Shown here: positions 45,384-57,059 of the stretch, in pieces
Numbering within the stretch: position 1 is the stretch's first letter
Layout: the number at the start of each line of letters is the position of its first letter
Source of the DNA: Trematomus loennbergii
Taxonomy: Eukaryota > Chordata > Actinopteri > Perciformes > Nototheniidae
Direction: 5' to 3'
NCBI GenBank assembly: GCA_012861695.1
Contig: JAAOOA010000086.1
Coordinates: 2,744,422-2,808,421, forward strand
DNA length: 64,000 nt
The notes under the pieces: generated by a model
The model's database searches: none
The model's input: the letters and a program-made list of their open reading frames with translations, nothing else
Told to the model about the DNA's origin: nothing
Program-made: the position numbers and the translations under genes

Positions 45384-45447
45384 TCAATCAATCAAAGTTT
45401 ATTTATATAACCCAATATCACAAATTGTACATTTATCTCAGTGGACT
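45384..45447. repeat. short teleost retroposon tail
   Basis: CAATCAATCAAAGTTTATTT followed by ATATAACCCAATATCACA is a widespread teleost repeat end. No head is found. Confidence 0.6.
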
Positions 45448-45604
45448 TTACAGCTGTTAACATGTTTGTTAAATGATGTCACGTGAAATTGATGATAAAA
45501 AAACAAGATCAAAATTGCATTTAGCCTGGAAATCAGACTGAATCGTCATTTTTGTTAAGATCCAAGCAATAGTGGCGCATCTTCAAACTCGGCCTTTACT
45601 TTGA

Positions 45605-45930
45605 AATACTCACCTATTGTCAAGGTTTTGAGGTAAGGTAGGACCCAAATTCAGTTTGAGGAGAAGCGGGTTCTATTTCGTATAGGCTTCGCCCTCTAAG
45701 GCTATCGCTATTGGGTAATCCCCTGCGCACCCGCGCAGCACTGAAAACACTTGGAGTCCACGCCCACCCGCAAGGTGGGCCCCACCCTCGGGCTCCCTTC
45801 CGGGATAAATAGGAAGGAGGCCCGACAATCTGCTCCCTCTTTTCTTCAGCACCCCGGTACTGAAGCACTGTCGAGACACTAAAGAGTAAAGGCTCTTTTA
45901 AGAGCCACCTCGAAAAAGATCCTTAACCAT
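45605..45930 (+). mobile_element. DIRS-like terminal repeat (candidate)
   Basis: The block contains TCGTATAGGCTTCGCCCTC, TAAGGCTATCGCTATTGGG, GGGATAAATAGGAAGG (TATA-like) and an A-rich leader before ATG at about 45,929. I associate this combination with fish DIRS termini from memory. No coding part follows, so it would be a solo end. Confidence 0.35.
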
Positions 45931-47575
45931 GAGTACACAGGGTTGTGTTTGAGTTTGCTCCTCATGCCAGTTATCTGATGCTTTTGAAAGTGGTGTGAAT
46001 TTTGTTTAGGGTTGGCTTCAGGTTTGTGTTGGCAGACTGCCGGGCTCTTCTCAGGAAACTAAGGCCGGCAGGGAGTGGTTCCTTTTCCCTTATCACCACA
46101 TCCTGTCCTCCGCTCTGACGACTGCACCGTTTACACCCTTCACAGCCTCTCTGACCGATTAACAGTTCAGAAAGTCTTCAATCAGCCTGAACACTCACGC
46201 CCCTCCTGCTGAATACACACTCTTCAAATGGACTCTCAAAGTCCATTTCCTCCGCCGTAAGAAAGAGGGGGTTCAAAGACTGGACACCTGAATGTGACTG
46301 AAATACACAACACAGGTATACAGGATAAATAGAGAGGTGAACATCAAGAGCCTGTTGTTACTATCTGTATGTCAATGAGAGAGAAAAAAGGTTTAAGAGT
46401 TGAAGATCTGTCTAGACATTCCATTCAGAAGTATAATAACCACATTCTCTTTACATTGTACAAAAGCTCTATTGTTGGAGGTCAAACAGTGACATTGGGA
46501 TTGTTAAGCCTTATACATTTAAAGGTGAAAGCATTACTGAAAGTCTTTGGTTATAGCAGACTAATTAAAGGCTTTTTTGTAGAAACCTGATCGTATTGAT
46601 GCTTTCGACCCATTCATTTCTGTTCTGAGTGAATCCCTTCAATTCATCTTGTATCCCAACTGAATGGTTAGCATTTAAATGACTCAAGGCCCAATGTCTT
46701 TATGGGAAATCTCATCTTCTTTGACACTGTGTGTTTTGATGGGTAAGACTCTCTATTTCTCTCTTTGTGTGTTTATGTTAAACTTGTATATTCTTGGGCT
46801 TAGGCTTAAAAACTGCAAACAAAACAAAACGTAGGACCTAAACATCGACCTCAATGGCCCCCTGACCAGAGAAATACATGAATAGACAAGTAAACATGTT
46901 CATTCAGGGGTTTTATTTGAATTCATCTGAAGAAGGCCGCTATATAAAAAATGCCCGCAACTGTGAATATGAAAGAATTAACGAATAACAGGGAGTAAAA
47001 GCAAATTCTAAAAGGCGAGGTTTGCCATATGTGAAATAAAAGAACCTATGCAAATGTTGTATCTTGGCTGAAACTATATTAACATTACATTTGGGTCTTC
47101 TTCAAAAATGTTGGGATAATTGATCATCAAGCAAAACGAACAAGAGTGACCTGGCCAAATGATGCCATTCGTCACTCCAGGATTAGTTTCAGAGCAGGCC
47201 GCTCAGCACATCAGCCAACCCCTGCACATTGGCCTGCAATATATCCAGTATTATACATCAGTTTTGGAGATTGTCTCCTAATTGGGTGAAGGTTCGGAAG
47301 AATCTAATGTTAGTGTAAGTGTAAAGGGGTGAACAAATGACCTAAACATGTAAAGGCACCAAAATACCATTATCAAGAAAGCTAATGATGATCTGTGTTC
47401 CAAATCCTTGGTTACATAAAAAGAATCCGGCTGAACCTAGAAATGTTGGGTGAGTTTGTTTATCTGACACTCTATATAAAAATGTAGACTGTAACAATAT
47501 GCATATGAAAATAATATAGAAAGTGTAGGCTAAAATTCACATTGAAGTTAACAAAATATAATCTAGCTGAACATT
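45931..47575. other. unassigned intergenic sequence
   Basis: No gene or clear repeat. Confidence 0.4.
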
Positions 47576-47579
47576 TTTT

Positions 47580-48116
47580 TACATAGTCAGAGGTGGGAAA
47601 GTATTCAGATTTTGAACTTAACAAAAGTAGAAGTACCAGAGTGTAGGAATACTCTGTTACAAGAAAAAGTGCTGAATTCAAAATGTTACTCAAGTAAAAG
47701 TATTATCATGAAAATATACTTAAAGTACCAAAAGTAAAAGCAGTCATTGTGCAGATTGGTCCATTTCAGAATAATATATATGATATTTTCATCTGATCAT
47801 GAAAGTGTTCTCAAAGCTGGTAAAGGTGCAGCTAGTTTGAATGACTTTGTATACTGCAGGGTAGCTTGTGGATTTACTCCAGGTGGAACTAAAGTCTGAT
47901 TTAAGACTTGGTTATATTTCACATCATTCATCCACATCTGAAGTAACTAAAGGTATTAAATACATGTAGTGGAGTAAAAGTACACCATTTACCTCTGAAT
48001 TGTAGTGGAGTAGAAGTACAAAGTAGCAAAAAAACTCAAGTAAAGTACCTAAAAATTGTACTTAAGTACAGTACTTGAGTAAATCTACTTAGTTACTTTA
48101 CACCACTGTTGATAGT
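47580..48116. mobile_element. hAT MITE (521 bp), complete family reference
   Basis: The element runs 47,588-48,108. It starts CAGAGGTGGGAAAG and ends CTTTACACCACTG. The flanks TACATAGT and TTGATAGT match at 6 of 8. The body is full of AGTAAAAGTAC / GTACTTGAGTA words. Fragments of the family are listed at 8.1, 12.7, 22.1, 28.8 and 50.1 kb. Confidence 0.82.
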
Positions 48117-48550
48117 GCCACAAAACACCCCTGCTGCCCTGAGAGTGAGCTTCATCCTAACAGCACTCAGAGTTTACTGACGGTCTGAGCCAGAGTCTCT
48201 CTGGGGCTCGGAGGTTGACCAACAACACCCCTCTCTCACCAACCCACTGGTCACTACCCGGTGCAGATGAGGAAGTCAGGCTTGCTGATATGGATGTTTA
48301 GAACATGACCCCTGAGCCCTCTCTGTCACTGGGACATTGGTCACCCCAGGCAGGGCCATGGGAACAGGCTGACGTTTATCCTTGCATGGCACCAAGCCCC
48401 ACGTGTGTGTAATGGAAAATATACACACGACAACTGGGCAGGAAGGATGCTACAGAGTAAGGAAGGGCAGCGGATCATCTGTGTCAATCAATGAGGATTT
48501 TTCCATCACTGTTACTGATACGTCCATGAAAGCACCATGATGAAAATGTA
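48117..48550. other. GC-richer unique-looking sequence
   Basis: No repeat hallmark and no frame. It differs in composition from its neighbours and lies 4 kb beyond the 3' end of the ARL4A-type gene. It could be regulatory, but nothing in the sequence proves this. Confidence 0.3.
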
Positions 48551-48935
48551 ATGACATGCAGGTGTGGGGAGTAACAGAGTACATGTAATGGGATTAATCA
48601 GGATACAAGAAAAGGTGACTGTATTCCCTTAGTTACATACAAAATTATATAAAAAATTAAAATAGGTTATCATATTACTTTTACATAAAAAAGGTGGGAT
48701 ATCCTAAATATCTTGGTTTCTTCATTCCTAAGGTCACTTTGTTCTGTTGTCTTACATAATACACTTAAGTAAAGAAGTCTCTTGTCTTTATTTGCATTGA
48801 ATTTGATATTGAGTTATTCCCAAAGTAACGTGGAGTAATCAGGTCACTTTTATATTTTGATACACAGATACTGATTACCTTTTTTACAGGTCACTAGTAA
48901 TTGTAATGGATTACATTCCCAACCCTGATTACAGG
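48551..48935. mobile_element. hAT MITE (369 bp)
   Basis: The element runs 48,559-48,927. It begins CAGGTGTGGGGAGTAACAG and ends TACATTCCCAACCCTG. The flanks ATGACATG and ATTACAGG match at 6 of 8. Confidence 0.7.
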
Positions 48936-49153
48936 AATGAGAAAGGTTGTTCTTTCTGGATATGGTTTGTGTTTATGCACAGCTGTGAGCTTATTAAAAC
49001 TAGACGCCAACAACTCCCTGTTCCAAATTCCTCTGGGGTTGTTGAGTATGCTGGAGAGTCTCTTCACATATTTCATCTCCGACACGTTTACAGTTATCCT
49101 TCGGCTGCAGGCAGAGTGCGAATCAGTGAGTGTGAGGCCATAATGGTTCATGT

Positions 49154-49945
49154 GAATCTATCGTGCTGACTCACTGACTGCACCGATTTGATTGGCTGAT
49201 TAGCGTCACCTACTTAAAACATTAAAGCTCCCATGACATGGCCATTTCTACTGATCATAATTCCATTGTTGAGGTCTACTAGAATAGATTTACATTGTTC
49301 AATGTTCCAAACTCACATTGGTTTCTCATACAGCATCTCTGTATAGTATGTGTATTCACTCTCTGTCCTACTACGTCACTATGACCAGGAAGAAAAAAAT
49401 GGAAAAAGAGAAATGTCCAACGAGGCGTTCTGGGGCAGCATAGACAGGTCTTTTCTGTGTTAGAGTTTTACTCGCTACAGGGTGTACTTTGAGGGTTTGT
49501 GACTTTGCAGACCGTTTACATGCAGAAAAACCTTCATAACACACAAGGGGACGGGTAATAACCAGAAAAGCATGACATGGGACCTAAACAATAACTTTTT
49601 TAAACGTTTTTATCTTTATGTTTTAAAAATATTTGTTGAAAATGTTGAACATCGTGGATACATCCTTTTATGCTCCCGGCAACACACTGAACGTCAACTT
49701 TGCCTCCTTATTACTCTCACCCCTACTTTAGTGGGAACAATGAGTGCGTCTTTGATGCACACAGGAATAAACGATCATCCTCTGGCTGCAGCCTTGACCG
49801 GCACTTGCTTTTGATCAAAGTCAATGCGGAAAACCCGCACTCACACAGGTAGGTGGAGGTGAAGGGAATGAGCACTTTTACAGCCTTTTTGGGGAGGTGG
49901 GGAACTCGGTCTCCACAGACAGCCAAAAGTGTGCAAGTGACACAC
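49154..49945 (-). pseudogene. hAT transposase relic, copy B
   Basis: The minus-strand frame 49,926-49,723 reads LPKKAVKVLIPFTSTYLCEC, then GFSALTLIKSKCRSRLQPED, the C-terminal dimerisation region of hAT (ZBED-like) transposases. The active-site part is gone. The copy is interrupted by the TTAA-flanked element at 49,226-49,585. It aligns with copy A at 14.5-16.1 kb. Confidence 0.75.
49222..49589. mobile_element. TTAA-type MITE (360 bp), deletion derivative
   Basis: The element runs 49,226-49,585. It starts AGCTCCCATGACATGGCC and ends AGCATGACATGGGACCT. TTAA stands on the left. The right copy has decayed (AAAC). It matches both ends of the 1,621-bp element at 58,990-60,610 and lacks its middle. 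Copy A of the host relic (about 14,605-14,625) is the empty site. Confidence 0.85.
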
Positions 49946-50094
49946 GTTTTCTGCCAGACGCTGTCTCCTCTCTCACTTTAGTAAGGGAAAGGTGGTGCTA
50001 CTTTTAATGACTTTAATACTGCTGCTGGATATATTAACCTTCAATAAAATAAGACAATGTTTACTTTATATTTTGCTTTAGCTAATAATCTGTA

Positions 50095-50205
50095 TCTGTA
50101 AAGCAACTAAAGCTGGAGGAGTAAAAGTACAATATAGCAAAATTAGAAAATTCTCACGGAAAGTACAAGTACCTATAAATTGTACTTAATTGCAGTACTT
50201 GCTCT
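50095..50205. repeat. fragment of hAT MITE family (47.6 kb type)
   Basis: GGAGTAAAAGTACAATATAG and GGAAAGTACAAGTACCTATA match the interior of the 47.6-kb element. Confidence 0.75.
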
Positions 50206-51150
50206 ACATTCCATGTGCAACAACAGCCCACACAATTGAAATAAGATTTTAGTACTCCACCAGCTTAAAATGACAAAACAGCTATAAAAACAGGTTAAGA
50301 GGTATTTTAAATGGTTATATCACATTTACAAAAAGAAGGTCAATAGTCCAATAACTAGCTTCTTGGAACTTTTAACACATATCACAGTATTTAGCTAATT
50401 ATTTCAAGCTGTCAATGTGAAGGGCAAGCTTCAGAACATGTGGATTTAAAGCAACAGCGTGCACGTCCCTCTGGAATAGCAGCTAATATAAATGCATAGT
50501 GTTTCTCTCTCCTTATCTTTCATTGAATATTCATTATGATGCACGTTTAAAGTTACAGAAAGGTTGAACTGGTACCAGTGTAGAAGAACAGGCCAGTATG
50601 TTCCACCTCACCTGGAAGGGGCTCTATTTATCACCTTTTCTTCAACAGTTTGTCAGTTATAAAGCAAAGAGAGGAGAAGTGACCTGTTCTCAGCTGATCA
50701 GCAGTTACATTGATACAAAACAAACACCACCTTCATTACTGTCCTTTTGTTGTTTTATTCCAAGTGAACAAGGTGGTACAGGAAATTTAAGTTGTGTGGT
50801 TTACATTTGATATACAGCAACATAATATATATACATAAAACACATCTTTGAAGCAACATTCAGTGTCAGGGTCCTATGAATTCTGTCCTTTTGAAAGTAA
50901 AAGGAGCATTAAAGTGCATCACACAAGACACATGTCATGAACAATGCTGGTGTTGAAGTCAGCGTCCACCAGCTGAAGAGTCTCACATCTGACACACAGA
51001 TACAACTGGCTCTTGAAATGTGGGTCAAATCATCAGTGTTGGTCCTAGGCTCTGTGATTAAGCTGAGAAGCCAACTACAGAAGCTGTTATCGCAGTGAAT
51101 GATGCATTACGTCAGTCCGTCCCGAAACTGTTAGAACAGCAAGTCTGTTT
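50206..51150. other. unassigned sequence beyond the ARL4A-type gene
   Basis: No coding potential is recognised. The frame at 50,598-50,810 has no known relative that I can name. Confidence 0.4.
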
Positions 51151-51152
51151 TC

Positions 51153-52384
51153 TTTATTTTGGCTGCAAACTGAATACATTTAAGCTTTTTTTCCAGCTAG
51201 ATAACTGAAATAAAGCTAATAAAGCTAACTCAAGCTGCCGTCACCTGGAGCGCAATTTGCTATTTGCTCACTTGCGGTAAAAAACAGCTAGTAAAGTTGT
51301 TTTTATGGCTATGGGGCAGAGCAGTTTTAGTGAATGCAGCTCAAGGAATTTTAGCTCACTATCAGAGGCAGTGAAAGACAAAGAGCATTGTTGGGTTTTT
51401 TTTTATCAGAAAGTCTACTACTGAAACTCAGTGATTGTATTATTGGCACTATAATCGTATCTTTTAAAATCATACCCAGCCCTATGAGCAAGCTAACATC
51501 CCTTTACTTAAAGTTAGCAATCTAGTATGCTCCAGCTAACAAGATTCGGATACTTTTTAAAGTCCTTTCAGACATATACATACATGTCATGTTTACTATA
51601 CATTACCTAAATCATATCTTTGGTATTTCTATACTGACAATGCTTGTTACTTAGGAGCTCAACAAATATACTGCCACTGATATATCTGCAATAAACAAAT
51701 AATTTCAATAGCCAATTCGGCAGGTAGATTTATAGGTATTGCCAATCAGCCATTCTGTCCTCAAACACAGCGCCGCGTTCAGTAGAGAAATTCCAAATAT
51801 TCCCACTATTGAATTCCCTATTAGTTCTAAACATAAACCATGACCCGATGATTTCAGATGGATGAACATGTTGTGCTAACAGTGTGGCTGTGCTCACAGG
51901 AAGGTAGGTCCACTACCAAACCACTGAAGAATAGTTTCCTCCATTCACATCCAACTTGAACATTGTTTGGGGATCATTGTGCATCTTCATGTAAACATAT
52001 TGACCAACACCTCATTGTGCAACACGGATATAAAGTACTGTCCCGAGACTGACATATGCAGCGTTGATCAATTGGCTCCAACAGCTTTGGTAGAAACACA
52101 TTTGAACTCAGACAAGTCAGAGCTCATTGTCTACTTTAAAGATGTCAGTGTAAACGTCATTGTTTGCTGCTGTACAGCAGAATACTGGACTCCCATGATT
52201 GATAACAGGATTGTTGGCATCCAAAGTCCATGAGGCAAAATCAATCCCACTGTCCTCTGTGGGAGCTAAACCCTGGCTGACCTGTACAAACATTCCCACT
52301 GCAAGGGTCAAACTCACCAATCAGAGGGCGGCAAGTGACGTGCCTCACAGTGGTTCTTATATAGCTTAATTCCAAGCTCACATT
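51153..52384 (-). other. probable 3' UTR of the ARL4A-type gene
   Basis: Minus-strand sequence downstream of the stop. AAAATAAAG (minus strand, 51,153-51,160) is a candidate poly(A) signal about 1.2 kb beyond the stop. Other signals farther on (50,752) are possible. No TE termini are seen here, which fits transcribed single-copy sequence. Confidence 0.4.
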
Positions 52385-53017
52385 TTAAAGTTCCCACAAT
52401 CTGAAGCTGATCATCTCTTCTTTTTTCTGTTGCCGCAACACCTTTCTCCGTTTCATGATCATGGCGTGCAGCTTCTCCAGACCTTCCTGCAGTCCCTCAC
52501 CAATGATAGCACAGGCAGATTGTAGGTGCCAGGGTGTTGAGGTGCTGAGTTCTCTTAGAGCCAACGAGCTCTCCATCTCAGCCAGGCTGAGCGAGTTCCT
52601 CAGGTCCTGTTTGTTAGCCACCACCAGAACTGGCACTCCCTGGTTCTCCGCCAGCCGTGTGATCTTGTGCAGCTCCGTCTTGGCCTCCTCGATGCGCTCA
52701 GCGTCCACCGAGTCCACCACGAACACAATGCCATCAGCACAGCGGGTGTACGAGCGCCACAGAGGACGCAGCTTCTCCTGACCGCCTACATCCCAGAAGT
52801 GGAAGGATGCCTTCCGTCGGCTTTCTCCGAGCGGCACTTTGATCTTCTCTGTGTTAAAGCCCTTTGTTGGGACAGTGTTCACAAACTCGTTGAAACGCAG
52901 GCGGTACAGTACAGTGGTCTTGCCTGCACAGTCCAGCCCCAGAATGACAATGTGGAGAGCCTGGAAGGGAGGCAGGCAGGGGAAGAAGGAGTGGTGATCG
53001 GATGATCCGTTCCCCAT
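52385..53017 (-). CDS. arl4a: ADP-ribosylation factor-like protein 4A-type GTPase
   Basis: This is an Arf-family small GTPase that cycles between plasma membrane, endomembranes and nucleus and recruits ARNO/cytohesins. The 210 residues show an N-terminal MGNGSSD (Gly2 myristoylation type), P-loop GLDCAGKT at 27-34, switch I Thr51 in [11 protein letters not shown], switch [15 protein letters not shown] at 75-87 (Gln80), base-specificity NKQD at 135-138 and a SAC motif at 167-169. The closest match by eye is ARL4A ([32 protein letters not shown]). ARL4C and ARL4D differ more. The coding part is one exon. The start is set by MGN and by an A at -3. The C-terminus is basic ([11 protein letters not shown]) but continues with 11 unusual residues because a 6-A run (52,421-52,426) holds one A more than the usual ending would need. 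Human ARL4A has 200 residues. Confidence 0.95.
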   Translation of the reverse strand: MGNGSSDHHSFFPCLPPFQALHIVILGLDCAGKTTVLYRLRFNEFVNTVPTKGFNTEKIKVPLGESRRKASFHFWDVGGQEKLRPLWRSYTRCADGIVFVVDSVDAERIEEAKTELHKITRLAENQGVPVLVVANKQDLRNSLSLAEMESSLALRELSTSTPWHLQSACAIIGEGLQEGLEKLHAMIMKRRKVLRQQKKEEMISFRLWEL

Positions 53018-53085
53018 CTTGATGGAGCAGGAGAACTCACCAAATATTCACCAGGCTGCTTTTATTCCACTGGGACTCCAGGAGC
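53018..53085 (-). other. arl4a: 5' UTR part of the ARL4A coding exon with 3' splice site
   Basis: The minus strand shows TGTTTCCCCCCCAG|GCTCCTGG with exon start at 53,085. Sixty-eight bases of leader then lead to the ATG. This fits the ARL4 pattern of a non-coding first exon and a coding last exon. Confidence 0.75.
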
Positions 53086-54263
53086 CTGGGGGGGAAACAC
53101 AGCATGCATAATGAGTCAAAGCACACAGAACAGTCAGAACTCCATTGCTTTAGGAAAGACAAAACACTAACAAGTGAATATATCCCCCTCTTCCAGTACA
53201 GACCCTTACATTACACTGGCAGGGAGACCTGAATGAGAAGAAAACACAGCAGGGTGGGTAGCAGTACATTTGCACATGTAACGCCACGGCATCCAAAAAG
53301 GATTTCATACGCTAATTTATATTCAGTGTGTAAATGAGTAACCAACATAATGAAGTCTTTTGAATTTTACCGAAATCCTGCATTTAACCATTTATCCAGG
53401 GTTCAGAGATAAGGGCAGATCAGATGAGGGCTTTTCAAACAACCGAGCACACTGACATGGAGATATAAGACAATGGTGTTGCCCGGCAACATATAGCCTA
53501 CTTCTCTCCAATGCTTAATGGCGAATTTTTATTTGAAAATCCGTCAATTAATAGAGCCAATTGCTCATCAGCAATCACTCACACGTCTAAAAACAAATCA
53601 ACAGAAGCATCAACTCACTATGTTCTGATAAATTCGGCATAGGCTACGTGTTATTGCATTAAACTGTAATAAAATAGCGACTTTAATAATAGCTTTACAG
53701 ATGCCGCTCCCACCCTGCACATTAGCAAAGGGAGACTGAAACTGTTGAATAGTCACAGAAAATGGGAGGTTTCCTTAATATACAATGCTTCTCGGTGTAA
53801 TAGATATTAACCGAATTGAAAAGCAGTTACTAAGGATTCAGAAAACACATTTACTTATTCAATACGACAGCCTTAAGGATGGAGGTAGAAAACATTGCGT
53901 TAATTGATCATATTTTTAAACGGAGCCTGGCCGTTAGGTCTGTTCTAAGCTAAACCCGACCAGGCTTGACTTGAGGCTATGATGCCAACAAGTGTTAAAT
54001 ATCATAAAAGTTAAATTGGTTTTATTAGGCCCAGTGTGTCTGAATATCAGGCTTATACATGTTATATATTATCAACGTTAATGAAACGCAAGTAAACGTA
54101 ACATGACAACACAGAGGACTGGCATAGTCAGCTAAATGCAATGTAATGTAATATTTGGTTCATATGGGGAAATGAATTCAAGCTGACGTTATTTTGACAG
54201 CATTTATCACGGTTTGTACTACAATGAACAGCATAATTCGTATTATAGCTATAACAAACTTAC
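53086..54263 (-). other. arl4a: ARL4A intron in the 5' UTR
   Basis: The intron runs from a consensus donor (ATG|GTAAGTTT, 54,263) to the CCCCCCAG acceptor (53,086), 1,178 bp. I see no transposon ends and no frame in it. The ATG at the donor edge is out of line with the main frame. Confidence 0.65.
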
Positions 54264-54400
54264 CATTTCATCCAATATTAACAGTATCGTTATTCCATTA
54301 GATGTTGTATGTCCATAGCATATGAACTCCCAGACGTGCTCTCTTAATATCCTCAGAGCTCTCTGAGATACTGAGCTGTGGAAGTGGAACTCCCTCTAGT
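54264..54400 (-). other. arl4a: ARL4A non-coding first exon (3' edge certain, 5' edge guessed)
   Basis: The minus-strand sequence upstream of the GTAAGT donor at 54,263 is moderately GC-rich near its 5' side (CTCTGAGTGTAGACTAGAGG). The transcription start is not defined by the sequence and is placed only roughly. Confidence 0.5.
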
Positions 54401-54480
54401 CTACACTCAGAGGCGCCAAGCTACACACAGTAAACAGTTCCACTTCCGCTAGGGGTTTTCAAAATAAAGCCCCTCCTAAG
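54400..54480 (-). promoter_or_regulatory. arl4a: candidate core promoter of the ARL4A-type gene
   Basis: Directly upstream of exon 1 the minus strand carries CTAGCGGAAGTGGAAC, an ETS-type GCGGAAGT site, and CTTTATTTTGAAAACC, which lacks a canonical TATA box. Beyond 54,480 a short GATA-repeat LINE tail (to about 54,510) marks the edge of unique sequence. Confidence 0.4.
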
Positions 54481-55365
54481 AGATAGATAGATAGATATAC
54501 CAAATTGGGAATTATATTATTATATTAAAAAAATTCTAGTGTTGAAATTGGCATAAAACATGTTGCCCTTACTTTTTTTTAACTGATCAGGTTTGAAAGA
54601 TGTTTGTAAAGTTTGACAAAAAACGGCAAAATCGTTGACAAAGCTTGGAGTTCCAGTTACAAAAAACAAAAAATAACAATAGTGAATAAATATTGTAAAT
54701 ATATTAAGGTCTCCATGAAATCTAATTGCAAACCCAAAACCTTGTGAATTTAATTGGTAGTAATTTAATTGAACAGTTTCATATGGGACACAGTACTACT
54801 TCTACTCGTTAAGCCACATTGATACTGGAGGGGTGGGGGGGTTTCTTTCCAATAGATACACTTACTGACTGTTGTCATAGCTCGTCTACTCTTGAAAAAG
54901 TTTTGATAATCGACATCCTCAAAACAAAACAGAAGGTTCTATCGTCAGATGTTTATGGTTATGAATTTACAACACAGCCCTTCAATCAGACTGCGCACTG
55001 CGATAGTTAGCAATGGTAAGGAGCACTGCTTCCGGTTCCTTCAAAAATAAAAGTGAGCACACTTTTTACAGGCCTGTGTCTCTGTTTACTGGTTGTGCAG
55101 CAGATAGACCCCTGTTAATGTTTTATAAAGTTGAATTCATTATTGGAGTACTTTCGCAGCATTTAAGTGTTATTAAGTTTGGTTTGTAACAATAATAGGA
55201 TTTTGGAAAATAACTTGAAATAAGGTCTGTGGTTGACACAAATTTAAGAGACGGATCACGTTTTGTTATTAAATACATCAGCAGTGACCCCACTGGTGAT
55301 TTTTGAAGAGTTTACGTGTCTGAAAAACGATGGTTGTTAACAAGTGGCTGAATAGGACTACAGAA
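54480..55365. other. intergenic, LINE-tail remnant then unassigned
   Basis: AGATAGATAGATAGATATAC followed by CCAAATTGGGAATTA (54,482-54,515) is a decayed LINE 3' tail like that at 3.8 kb. The rest is unassigned AT-rich sequence. Confidence 0.5.
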
Positions 55366-55366
55366 G

Positions 55367-55640
55367 TTTCATTTGCTCTGACTCCAGCGCAGCTTTGGAG
55401 AGTATAAATAACGTATCGTCATTCTGTCGTCAGGATATTCTGCATGACATTTTGCACATCATGTATAGGTTAGTACATTTGGGAATTGTTCTTCAATTTG
55501 TGTGGATTCCAGCGCATGTGGGTATTAGAGGTAATGAGGTAGTGGATCAACTGGCAAAAAATGGATTGAAAGCAAATCAGATTGATTTAATAGTACCCAT
55601 CATAGAGCAGAAGTCAAATCAGTTTATTATCAAGCAACAA
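55367..55640 (+). pseudogene. LINE RNase H domain fragment
   Basis: The plus-strand frame reads FICSDSSAALESINNVSSFC, then LQFVWIPAHVGIRGNEVVDQ, LAKNGLKAN. These are RNase H motifs (the D in CSDSSAAL and the HVGIRGNE...D block) as found at the C-terminus of some LINEs. The frame breaks off at about 55,640, where BEL/Pao sequence begins on the other strand. The upstream reverse transcriptase is absent. Confidence 0.75.
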
Positions 55641-55842
55641 TGGCAAAAGTTACCCTTTTGCTTCAGCTGCCCCTGTGGCACTTCTTCAGCATAACCTTTA
55701 TCAATTACATCACTGAGAAATCTGGTATATTCCTCATGAAATGATGCATTCCTACAAAGCTTTCTTTGCAGGCTGGAGAGACGTTGCTCAGCAACGTGGC
55801 GATTATCTGGCATTGAAACATCATTCCTCCTGAAAGGTAATC

Positions 55843-56759
55843 TTTTTACACGAGGAAAACGGCTTGTATCTGCATAGTTTCGCGTGCACGAGGCCGATAG
55901 AAACTGACCACACAAACGATAACGGGTCCCAAGGTGGATAGATTGCAAACGAAACGCTCTGGGGGTCAACCGAGTCCGTTTAATCGCCTCTATACGAATA
56001 TTGCCTGGAAAAATAGGATAGCCCCGCCCTCCTGCTCACTGCTGTACTAGCAACTATCAAACATAGGTGTTAATTAAACGCACAAGGGGTTCTTGAATGA
56101 AATAATATTATAAAGGCAAACCAGAATTGTTAACGCCCATATACTCCTTAAACAAAATAAACAGAGTCAGATTTCATGCATTGATCCATTATATTGACAA
56201 AGGTGCATCTCACCCGGTGTTTGTAGAGAATATCTCTCTTTCTGAGCCGTCCTCTCGATGCAATATCACAGAGACGTGCTTCTTGGTTTCTTTCAGTTAA
56301 CTTCCCGTAGCATTTATCCATATGCTGAGGAAATTACTATATCCCGCTGAATACCAGCAATCGCCACACACACTGACTTCTTCCTGTCAGTAGCTACTGC
56401 TAGTGCTACTGCTACTGACCATGCTACAGATATTAGTGCAAAAATATACAGCTCCTCTACCACAACCATCAGCAACAAACAGATTCGGTTTCTTTCAGTT
56501 CAGTTTCAGTTTCAGGGCTTAAACAGAAGGGTAGCCATGGCAACATTGCTGCGGGGCTGCTCCAGGCTGCTCTTCTTCGGCTTTGGTGTATATTGCGGAA
56601 GTTACAGCGCCACTTACAGTCCCAGCATATGTACTACAGAGTTCCAGCGGCCTCGTTTGAACAGACACGTTAAATGAAACAAATGCATGTGAACGGAAGA
56701 CTTTTTTGAATACGAATACTGTGCATAAAACGCAAACGGCCTCGTGTGAGGGGGCCTTA
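55843..56759. mobile_element. PIF/Harbinger-like MITE, copy 2, inside BEL/Pao
   Basis: Inverted relative to copy 1. The right end reads CGTGTGAGGGGGCC|TTA (56,756). The left end near 55,847 begins TTACACGAGG and lacks about eight terminal bases that copy 1 has. It interrupts the retroelement frame between two adjacent residues (HYSL and LPFRR blocks), so it came later. Confidence 0.8.
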
Positions 56760-57059
56760 GACTGTAGTGTCCATCCACAATGTTTGATGAGTCTTTTGCT
56801 ATTTGCATGAATTGCTTGTCCTCTGCTGACATTGTTGTTTCCTGATAGGCCTTTTCACTGAAGTCTGTGTTGTATTGTGTGATCAGTAACTCCTGTAAAT
56901 TGACAAAGAAATTCTGTTCACGGAGACGGTATTGCTGTCCTTTGCGATTCCTCCTCTCAAGGGCCATTGACCACCCATCCCAGTAAAGTCCTGCATGCGT
57001 ATGGGCCTTCTCCTTGGCTATTAATAATTTCTAGCGGTTCCATAACTTTGGGTGCATTG

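Noticed and set aside
52455..53005. plus-strand frames opposite the ARL4A-type gene
   Set aside because: They are antisense shadows of a well-conserved GTPase frame.
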